DNA of 64,000 nt from an uncultured Pseudomonas sp. (GTDB taxonomy: Bacteria > Pseudomonadota > Gammaproteobacteria > Pseudomonadales > Pseudomonadaceae): NCBI RefSeq assembly GCF_946885955.1, contig NZ_CAMPHI010000029.1, positions 3,804-67,803 on the forward strand. Direction: 5' to 3'. Below the pieces are notes generated by a model. That model made no database searches and had not been told where the DNA came from. It was given only the letters and a program-made list of their open reading frames with translations. The position numbers were made by a program, and so were the translations under genes. Shown one piece after another: positions 58,290-64,000 of this stretch (position 1 is its first letter; every line of letters begins with the position of its first letter).

Positions 58290-58823
58290 ATGCGCTACTG
58301 GTTGTTCTCTCTGCTTCTACTCTGCGGCCTCGCCCGCGCCGAACTCCCCGAAACCGACTGGCTGCAACTGATGCCCGAGGACGATCGTCAGGCGCTGGAA
58401 AGCATGCCGGAAATCAGCCACGACACGCCCGAGCAGGACAGCAGCTTCTACAGCCCCGGCGGCCTCAAGCAGAAAGGCGACGATCTCCCCGCGGTGATGC
58501 ATTCGAGCAAGACCGTGGCCGCTTTCGACGGTAAGCAGATCCGCCTTGGCGGCTACCCGGTTCCTCTGGAAACCGATGCCGAAGGCCGCAGCACGCTGTT
58601 CTTTCTGGTGCCCTATCCCGGTGCCTGCATCCACGTACCGCCTCCGCCGCCGAACCAGCTGGTGCTGGTGCGCTACCCCAAGGGCATCGAACTGGAAGAC
58701 ATCTACGCCCCGCTCTGGGTCAGCGGCACCCTCAAGATCGAACAGGTCAGCAACGAGCTGGCGGACGCGGCCTATGCGCTGGATGCGGCGCAGGTGCGGA
58801 TGGTCACCGAGGAGGACCTATAG
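58290..58823 (+). CDS. DUF3299 exported protein
   Basis: A 177-residue exported protein with signal peptide 1-~17. The mature part shows the DUF3299 pattern: Leu-Gly-Gly-Tyr-Pro-Val-Pro-Leu-Glu, then Phe-Phe-Leu-Val-Pro-Tyr-Pro-Gly-Ala-Cys-Ile-His-Val-Pro-Pro-Pro-Pro-Pro-Asn-Gln and Pro-Leu-Trp-Val-Ser-Gly-Thr-Leu. This domain is often encoded near MacB-type transport genes, but none is present here. Function unknown. It follows the small membrane protein by 52 bases. Confidence 0.85.
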   Translation: MRYWLFSLLLLCGLARAELPETDWLQLMPEDDRQALESMPEISHDTPEQDSSFYSPGGLKQKGDDLPAVMHSSKTVAAFDGKQIRLGGYPVPLETDAEGRSTLFFLVPYPGACIHVPPPPPNQLVLVRYPKGIELEDIYAPLWVSGTLKIEQVSNELADAAYALDAAQVRMVTEEDL

Positions 58824-58888
58824 CGGGCTCTGGTAGTCAATGCAGTGTGTCCCGCGAGTAATTACTCGACAGCCTGCCAGGAGGCCGT

Positions 58889-59557
58889 ATGCCGCTCGAC
58901 GATACTCAGCGCCGCGCCTTTCGACGTTTGGCAAAGGCCACCGAAGGCATCGACCGCGAGACCTATGAGCGCTTCGGCAAAGACCCGCTGGAGCCGATAG
59001 TCGGTCTGGGCGATGCCGACGCGCCCCTCGGCTTCTTCGGTCGCGACCCCGGGCGCGATGAGGTCAAATACGGCGAGCCCTTTATCGGCTCCGGCGGCCA
59101 GATCGTGCGCAAGCTGCTCTACCGTCATCTGCACGGCGCAGAGATACCCAACTTCGAGGCGAGCCGCACGCTGAGCCAGCAATTCTTCTGGAGCAATACC
59201 GTGCCCTACAAGCCGCTGGGCAACAAAGCCTGGTCGATGGCGACGAAGAAGCGCTTCCATCCCCTGATGCGCCGCCTGCTGATCGAAAGCTGGAACGGCC
59301 ATTACCTCATCACCTTGGGTCGCGAAGCCTTCCTCTGGTTCGCCATCGACCAACCCTGCGAAGTGCGCCAGCAGCTCGACGCCTTCTGGCAACGCGAAGA
59401 CCGCTTCAGCGCCCACATCGATATCGACCTGCGCACCGACGCAGGCAGCGGCCGTACCTTCACCCTCTATCCGCTACCCCACCCCTCACCGCTGAACCAG
59501 CTGTGGTTCAAGCGCTTTCCGGGGCTGCTGGAGCAGCGGTTGAGGGCATTGTTATAG
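58889..59557 (+). CDS. Uracil-DNA glycosylase-family protein
   Basis: A 222-residue protein of the UDG superfamily. Blocks include Gly-Phe-Phe-Gly-Arg-Asp-Pro-Gly-Arg-Asp-Glu (active-site loop region), Asn-Thr-Val-Pro-Tyr-Lys-Pro, Leu-Ile-Thr-Leu-Gly-Arg-Glu-Ala-Phe and Leu-Pro-His-Pro-Ser-Pro-Leu-Asn, the last resembling the His-Pro-Ser leucine-loop motif. It may remove uracil or act on another damaged base, but subfamily and activity cannot be fixed. No Fe-S cysteine pattern of type 4 UDGs is seen. Confidence 0.78.
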   Translation: MPLDDTQRRAFRRLAKATEGIDRETYERFGKDPLEPIVGLGDADAPLGFFGRDPGRDEVKYGEPFIGSGGQIVRKLLYRHLHGAEIPNFEASRTLSQQFFWSNTVPYKPLGNKAWSMATKKRFHPLMRRLLIESWNGHYLITLGREAFLWFAIDQPCEVRQQLDAFWQREDRFSAHIDIDLRTDAGSGRTFTLYPLPHPSPLNQLWFKRFPGLLEQRLRALL

Positions 59558-59789
59558 CCGGCCCGAGCCCGGCAATCTTTCCGTGCGTGCCTGCTTGAAT
59601 GGCCCGCCGCCCGCGGCGAATACAGCTCGCCCGACCAATGCGGCGCGAATATTCAGCGCGCAGCCGCGTTTGATGCTGAGAGGAGGGTAAGTGCGGAGAG
59701 CTGACCCGGTCTATGGATCAGAGCAGCCTCGGGGAAAGTTCTGGAAAGCGGAAAAGACTGAAAGTATTCCTGCATTAACAAGCGCGTTA

Positions 59790-59890
59790 GTGGAGGAATA
59801 TTTTCACTTTTTTTCCAAAGTCCGCTTGCTGCGAAATCCCTATGCTATTATTCCTTCACTTTGAGCATGTAAGTGAAGGAATATTTTCAC
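59790..59890. promoter_or_regulatory. Operator array and promoter of hipBA
   Basis: Two 18-base near-palindromes lie at 59790-59807 (GTGGAGGAATATTTTCAC) and 59873-59890 (same but GTGAAG), the second ending directly at the antitoxin ATG and containing its AGGA ribosome site. A perfect 10-base inverted pair ATTCCTTCAC/GTGAAGGAAT (59850-59859, 59873-59882) brackets the region after a TATTAT -10 box (59846-59851). The remaining bases of the 333-base gap (59558-59789) show nothing clear. Confidence 0.75.
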
Positions 59891-60421
59891 ATGGCCAAGC
59901 GTACCGCCCCGCTCCTTCCTGCCACAGACCGCCTTCTGCAAGCGCTCGGCGAGCGAGTGCTGCTGGCCAGAAAGCGGCGGAAGATCACCGCTAAGCAGAT
60001 GGCAGAACGGGCAGGTATGTCCCTGCCGACACTGCGCAATCTGGAGTCAGGTGGCCCTGGCGTGACTATGGGTGCCTATCTGGCCGTGCTACAGGTGTTG
60101 GGGCTAGAGAAGGACCTGGACGAAGTCGCGAAAAATGATGAGGTGGGCCGCCACCTTCAGGATGCCGCGCTGGTACAGCCGCGGTCGGCGGCAGATAAAG
60201 CCGAGAAAGCCAAGGTCGCAGCAAGGAAAGTAGTGCGAAGAACCTTGGACAAACCGCAGCAAACCGGGCCCCACGCGAGCCCTGATACACAGCGCGGGGC
60301 GATCCTCACGACTGAAGACAAAGCTCATCAACGAGGCATAGGCCAAGCACCGTCCGGCCCGATCTCGGCCGATGACCTGATGGGCATGCTGGATCAACGA
60401 CCTGCCGGCGGCCGGCAATGA
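59891..60421 (+). CDS. HipB-like antitoxin, XRE-family regulator
   Basis: A 176-residue protein. An HTH_XRE domain (residues ~14-75: [12 protein letters not shown]…Gln-Met-Ala-Glu-Arg-Ala-Gly-Met-Ser) is followed by a long basic C-terminal tail, unusual for HipB (often ~90 residues). It should neutralise HipA and repress the operon by binding the repeats at 59790-59890. The ATG at 59891 is used because AGGA sits 9-10 bases upstream; an in-frame GTG at 59873 lies within the operator. The last four bases overlap hipA (ATGA). Confidence 0.85.
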   Translation: MAKRTAPLLPATDRLLQALGERVLLARKRRKITAKQMAERAGMSLPTLRNLESGGPGVTMGAYLAVLQVLGLEKDLDEVAKNDEVGRHLQDAALVQPRSAADKAEKAKVAARKVVRRTLDKPQQTGPHASPDTQRGAILTTEDKAHQRGIGQAPSGPISADDLMGMLDQRPAGGRQ

Positions 60422-61692
60422 GTAAGCGCATCCTCGTGTACGGTGACTGGGAGGGGTTGAACGGCGCAACGCTGCTCGGCTACCTGCATGCTTCGGCAAT
60501 CAGGGGCAAGGAGCGCTTCGAATTCGAGTTCGACAAAAATGCCTTGGCTGACCCTCTGATCGCACAGCTCTCCCTGGACCCTCGCATCGGCCCGTACCTG
60601 GGGCGCCAGCACCCGCCAAAAGGGCACGACACCTTCGGCATATTTGACGACGCTTCGCCTGATCGCTGGGGCTGCCTGCTCATGAAACGTCGGCACGAGA
60701 GAGACATTCGGGAGGGGCGCAAACCGCAAGGCAGCGTGCTGCATGCTTCCGACTTCCTGCTCGGCGTGCATGATCACTACCGAGTCGGCGGCATCCGCCT
60801 GCGTCTGGACGCAGAAGGTCCATTCCTGGATGACCAAGACAACATGGCGGCGCCACCATTCACCCAGATCCGTGAGCTCGAGGAGGCATCCAGGCGCTTT
60901 GAAGCTGGCGAGGATCTGGACGCCGGCGGCAAAGACTGGCTGCGCATGCTGATTGCGCCCGGTGGTTCTCTGGGCGGCGCCCGGCCCAAAGCCAGCGTGG
61001 TAAACACCGATGGAAGCCTGTGGATCGCCAAGTTCCCGAGCAACGATGATGAGTTCAACGTCGGCGCCTGGGAGATGGTGGTGAACACCTTGGCCCGCAA
61101 GGTTTGTGGGCTCGATGTTGCCGAGGGCACTGCGAACACCTACGCCAGCGATCAGCACTGCTTCATGGTCAAACGCTTCGACAGACTGGCCGGTGGCCAA
61201 CGTAAGCACTTTGCCTCTGCGATGACCATGACCGGCAACACCGATGGTTACGACCACAGCGCCGGAGCCAGCTATCTGGAGATCGCCCAGGTACTGATCC
61301 AGCACGGCGCAGCGACCACCGAGGATCTACAGGAGCTTTGGCGGCGCATCGTATTCAATATGCTGGTCTCCAACACCGACGACCATATGCGCAACCACGG
61401 CTTCCTTCTTGAGCATGGCAAGGGATGGCGCTTGGCACCCGCCTACGACATGAACCCGGTCCCCTACGCCAATGGCCTGAAACTCAACGTGTCAGAGGTG
61501 GACAATGCACAAGACTTGAACCTGGCATTGTCGGTAGCGGATCGGTTCAGGATCAAACAGGCCGAAGCGCAAGCGATCGTCGACCAGTTCCGGGCGGGGA
61601 TAGGCTCAACCTGGCACAGGCTGGCAGGCGCCCTTCGAATCGGCGCCAAGGAAATCGAAGCCATGGCCCCGGCGTTCGAGCTCTGCAAGTAG
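60418..61692 (+). CDS. HipA-family serine/threonine kinase toxin
   Basis: A 424-residue HipA-like kinase. An N-terminal Couple_hipA domain (~5-100) precedes [11 protein letters not shown] (ATP site, ~180-190), Ile-Ala-Lys-Phe-Pro (catalytic-lysine region), [10 protein letters not shown]-Xaa-Xaa-Asn (catalytic loop) and Ala-Pro-Ala-Tyr-Asp-Met-Asn-Pro (metal-binding Asp). All kinase residues look intact, so the toxin is probably active. E. coli HipA phosphorylates GltX and causes dormancy; the target here is not known. It is upstream of tRNA-Arg, with no att repeats seen. Confidence 0.9.
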   Translation: MSKRILVYGDWEGLNGATLLGYLHASAIRGKERFEFEFDKNALADPLIAQLSLDPRIGPYLGRQHPPKGHDTFGIFDDASPDRWGCLLMKRRHERDIREGRKPQGSVLHASDFLLGVHDHYRVGGIRLRLDAEGPFLDDQDNMAAPPFTQIRELEEASRRFEAGEDLDAGGKDWLRMLIAPGGSLGGARPKASVVNTDGSLWIAKFPSNDDEFNVGAWEMVVNTLARKVCGLDVAEGTANTYASDQHCFMVKRFDRLAGGQRKHFASAMTMTGNTDGYDHSAGASYLEIAQVLIQHGAATTEDLQELWRRIVFNMLVSNTDDHMRNHGFLLEHGKGWRLAPAYDMNPVPYANGLKLNVSEVDNAQDLNLALSVADRFRIKQAEAQAIVDQFRAGIGSTWHRLAGALRIGAKEIEAMAPAFELCK

Positions 61693-61816
61693 GGAGCGGG
61701 CTAGCCGCAGTCCAGAGGCCTTCTTAGCCTTGCAACCAGCGTGACTAGTACACAAAGGGGCACTGAGCGAATAACCCGTATTTGATTGTGCGATGCAGAA
61801 TTGCGTAGCCCTAAGC

Positions 61817-61850
61817 AAAAAGGCCCCACGTTTTCACGTGGGGCCTTTTC
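61817..61850 (-). terminator. Bidirectional terminator between hipA and tRNA-Arg
   Basis: GGCCCCACG (61822-61830) pairs with CGTGGGGCC (61837-61845), flanked by AAAAA on the left and TTTT on the right. It ends the tRNA transcript on the minus strand and may also end hipA transcription on the plus strand. Confidence 0.92.
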
Positions 61851-61856
61851 TGTAGA

Positions 61857-61933
61857 TGGCGCACTCGGCGGGATTCGAACCCACGACCCCTGCCTTCGGA
61901 GGGCAGTACTCTATCCAGCTGAGCTACGAGTGC
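61857..61933 (-). tRNA. tRNA-Arg (anticodon CCG)
   Basis: A 77-base tRNA including an encoded CCA (61857-61859). The acceptor stem GCACTCG/CGAGTGC is perfect. The anticodon stem CTGCC/GGCAG encloses CTCCGAA, giving CCG for the Arg codon CGG. The T-loop GGTTCGAATCC is standard. Confidence 0.95.
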
Positions 61934-62114
61934 GTTGCGGGGCGCAATCATACGCATCTCGCGGGCGGGCGTCCATGCCGGTACGTCGTTCGCAATTCTG
62001 TACGAGTGAGCCACTATAGAAGGGCGGGTGTTGTGTAAAAACTGTCGCTCGTGCTGCATTTCGTTAATTTTTTCGAACAGGCTATTGCCCTTTAGCGGTT
62101 ACGACCCTAGGATT

Positions 62115-62132
62115 CGTTTGAGATTTCAAACG
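62115..62132. promoter_or_regulatory. Palindrome upstream of gabD
   Basis: CGTTTGA-GATT-TCAAACG, a 7-4-7 inverted repeat in an AT-rich patch ~155 bases before gabD. It is a candidate operator; no regulator is encoded nearby. The rest of 61934-62287 shows nothing else I can name. Confidence 0.4.
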
Positions 62133-62287
62133 CTCTCGGTAAAACGCCTTTCCCCTGTGTCGCGCGATGCGCGCGCGGAGCTGGATGCGTATTGAGGGCA
62201 GCGGTCGCCACTATGCGTCAAGTCGCGGTCTAACCATCGCGCCCAATAACTGTCCGATGCCAGGGTGTCGGAATCAAGGAGATTGCC

Positions 62288-63736
62288 ATGCAACTGAAAG
62301 ACACCCAGCTGTTCCGTCAGCAAGCCTATATCGATGGCGTCTGGCTCGACGCCGACAGCGGCCAGACCATCAAGGTCAACAACCCCGCCACCAATGAAAT
62401 CATCGGTACGGTGCCGAAGATGGGCGCCGCCGAAACTCGCCGCGCCATTGAGGCCGCCGACCGTGCGCTGCCGGCCTGGCGCGCGCTGACTGCCAAGGAG
62501 CGGGCTGGCAAGCTGCGCCGTTGGTTCGAATTGTTGATGGAAAACCAGGACGACCTCGGCCGCCTGATGACCCTGGAGCAGGGCAAGCCGCTGGCAGAGG
62601 CCAAGGGCGAGATCGCTTACGCCGCGTCCTTTATCGAGTGGTTCGCCGAAGAGGCCAAGCGCGTCTATGGCGACGTGATTCCCGGTCACCAGCCGGACAA
62701 GCGGCTGATCGTGATCAAGCAGCCGATCGGCGTCACCGCGGCCATTACGCCGTGGAACTTCCCCGCCGCGATGATCACCCGTAAAGCCGGCCCGGCCCTG
62801 GCCGCCGGTTGCACCATGGTGATCAAACCGGCCTCGCAGACCCCGTTCTCCGCTCTGGCGCTGGTCGAGTTGGCGCACCGCGCCGGCATCCCCAAAGGCG
62901 TGCTCAGCGTGGTTACCGGCAGCGCCGGCGATATCGGCAGCGAGCTGACCAGCAACCCGATCGTGCGCAAGCTGAGCTTCACCGGCTCGACCGAAATCGG
63001 CCGCCAGCTGATGGCCGAATGCGCCAAGGACATCAAGAAGGTCTCCCTGGAACTGGGCGGCAACGCGCCCTTTATCGTGTTCGACGACGCCGATCTGGAT
63101 AAGGCGGTCGAGGGCGCGCTGATTTCCAAATACCGCAACAATGGCCAGACCTGCGTCTGCGCCAACCGCCTGTATGTGCAGGACGGTGTCTACGATGCCT
63201 TCGCCGAGAAGCTGGTTGCCGCCGTGGCCAAGCTGCAGATCGGTAATGGCCTGGACGAAGGCACCACCACCGGCCCGTTGATCGACGGCAAGGCCGTGGC
63301 CAAGGTGCAGGAACACATTGCCGATGCGGTCAGCAAGGGCGCCAAGCTGCTGACTGGCGGCAAGCCTCACGCGTTGGGTGGCAGCTTCTTCGAGCCGACC
63401 ATTCTGGTCGATGTGCCAAGAAACGCCGCGGTGGCCAAGGAAGAGACCTTCGGTCCGCTGGCGCCGCTGTTCCGCTTCAAGGACGAGGCCGAGGTGATCG
63501 CCATGTCCAACGATACCGAGTTCGGCCTGGCCTCGTACTTCTATGCCCGTGACCTGGGCCGGGTGTTCCGTGTGGCCGAGGCCCTGGAATACGGCATGGT
63601 CGGGGTCAACACCGGGTTGATTTCCAATGAGGTGGCGCCGTTCGGCGGCGTGAAAGCCTCCGGCCTGGGTCGCGAAGGTTCGAAGTACGGCATCGAGGAT
63701 TACCTGGAGATCAAATACCTCTGCCTGGGGATTTGA
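62288..63736 (+). CDS. gabD: Succinate-semialdehyde dehydrogenase GabD
   Basis: A 482-residue aldehyde dehydrogenase that oxidises succinate semialdehyde to succinate with NADP+, the last step of GABA breakdown. The conserved blocks are Thr-Pro-Trp-Asn-Phe-Pro, Leu-Glu-Leu-Gly-Gly-Asn-Ala-Pro (catalytic Glu) and Asn-Gly-Gln-Thr-Cys-Val-Cys-Ala-Asn-Arg with catalytic Cys289. An AAGGAG site sets the start at 62288. It is 219 bases upstream of gabT and probably cotranscribed, as in PA0265-PA0266. Confidence 0.95.
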   Translation: MQLKDTQLFRQQAYIDGVWLDADSGQTIKVNNPATNEIIGTVPKMGAAETRRAIEAADRALPAWRALTAKERAGKLRRWFELLMENQDDLGRLMTLEQGKPLAEAKGEIAYAASFIEWFAEEAKRVYGDVIPGHQPDKRLIVIKQPIGVTAAITPWNFPAAMITRKAGPALAAGCTMVIKPASQTPFSALALVELAHRAGIPKGVLSVVTGSAGDIGSELTSNPIVRKLSFTGSTEIGRQLMAECAKDIKKVSLELGGNAPFIVFDDADLDKAVEGALISKYRNNGQTCVCANRLYVQDGVYDAFAEKLVAAVAKLQIGNGLDEGTTTGPLIDGKAVAKVQEHIADAVSKGAKLLTGGKPHALGGSFFEPTILVDVPRNAAVAKEETFGPLAPLFRFKDEAEVIAMSNDTEFGLASYFYARDLGRVFRVAEALEYGMVGVNTGLISNEVAPFGGVKASGLGREGSKYGIEDYLEIKYLCLGI

Positions 63737-63955
63737 TCGATCAATTTCCCAGATGCCGTGCATGAGAAACATTGGTTGGATCGGCCATCGGGGTGACGCG
63801 AAACTGCGCCACCCGATAGCCGGCCGGCAGCACGGCGATAAACGCACTAATTCCTGTAACCGGGACGCTCCGCGGTCGATCATCGTATGCCGCCACGCCT
63901 GACCGGTTACGCCTCCTGAACTACGCCGAGCTGATTGACGGCGAATGAGGACCTT

Positions 63956-64000
63956 ATGAGCAAGACCAACGAATCCCTGATGCAACGCCGCATGGCCGCG
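63956..64000 (+). CDS. gabT: 4-aminobutyrate aminotransferase GabT, N-terminal fragment
   Basis: The first 15 codons are inside the window (Met-Ser-Lys-Thr-Asn-Glu-Ser-Leu-Met-Gln-Arg-Arg…), the normal N-terminus of Pseudomonas GabT. A GAGGA site lies 5-10 bases upstream. GabT transaminates GABA to succinate semialdehyde, the substrate of GabD. The gene runs off the right edge. Confidence 0.85.
   Translation, partial: MSKTNESLMQRRMAA

Noticed and set aside
59558..61933. hipBA plus tRNA-Arg as a tRNA-integrated genomic island
   Set aside because: The 3' end of the tRNA is not repeated upstream of hipB, no integrase is present and base composition is only mildly different. Adjacency to the tRNA may be chance.
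62126..63985. A 619-codon open frame antisense to gabD
   Set aside because: It lies opposite a well-supported dehydrogenase and its translation has no family motif. GC-rich third positions commonly leave such antisense frames open.

Overview
The window looks like a chromosomal segment of a Pseudomonas species (sensu lato). It is GC-rich and densely coded. Many proteins match, from memory, Pseudomonas aeruginosa families, and long stretches keep that genome's gene order: algB-kinB-ampDh2, then dgcH, dsbA, cytochrome c4, engB, ErsA, polA, thrB, znuA-zur-znuCB and metNIQ (the PA5483-PA5505 block). The REP-like palindromes and the integron attC sites are of a kind I associate with the stutzeri/mendocina/alcaligenes side of the genus. 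No species name can be assigned by eye.

Layout. 1-7.4 kb: two acetyltransferases, a divergent PaiB-like/MocR pair, glutaminase, membrane proteins and small stress-type proteins. 7.4-13.2 kb: the AlgB/KinB two-component system, an orphan receiver protein, the AmpDh2 amidase and a MarC-family protein. 13.4-17.6 kb: a DASH-type cryptochrome/photolyase, a diguanylate cyclase (DgcH-like) and an EEP hydrolase. 17.6-25.9 kb: DsbA, cytochromes c4 and c5, EngB, the ErsA small RNA with its own envelope-stress-type promoter, DNA polymerase I, homoserine kinase and a methyltransferase. 26-33 kb: the Zur-controlled zinc importer and the MetNIQ methionine importer. 33-42.6 kb: amino-acid catabolism and uptake (asparaginase, two paralogous periplasmic binding proteins, a Na+:alanine/glycine symporter with a long structured leader, aspartase and its LysR neighbour, gamma-glutamyltranspeptidase).

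42.7-45.7 kb is the clearest accessory region. It holds five AT-richer genes, all on the minus strand. Two are separated by nearly identical ~78-bp attC sites, one by a longer 138-bp attC, and one by a degenerate site. No integrase gene is visible, so this is a cluster of integron cassettes lacking an integrase (CALIN). It sits between ggt and aauRS, which are close neighbours in P. aeruginosa.

46.2-53.4 kb: the AauS/AauR acidic amino-acid two-component system and its target aatJQMP ABC transporter, with a visible sigma-54 promoter and an upstream AauR-type inverted repeat. 53.7-59.6 kb: purEK with a terminator-like leader, several small secreted or membrane proteins and a uracil-DNA-glycosylase-family protein. 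59.8-61.7 kb: a HipBA-type toxin-antitoxin operon with a striking operator array. 61.8-64 kb: tRNA-Arg(CCG), gabD and the first codons of gabT.

Much of the window serves nitrogen and amino-acid economy: glutaminase, asparaginase, Ggt, AatJQMP, AspA, AgcS, MetNIQ and GabDT. Envelope stress and biofilm control (AlgB/KinB, ErsA, DgcH, DsbA, AmpDh2) forms a second theme. The best candidates for undescribed biology are the CALIN and its cargo, a repeated palindromic operator shared by algB and a nearby orphan response regulator/secreted-protein pair, the structured agcS leader with an upstream ORF, and the hipBA operator array.
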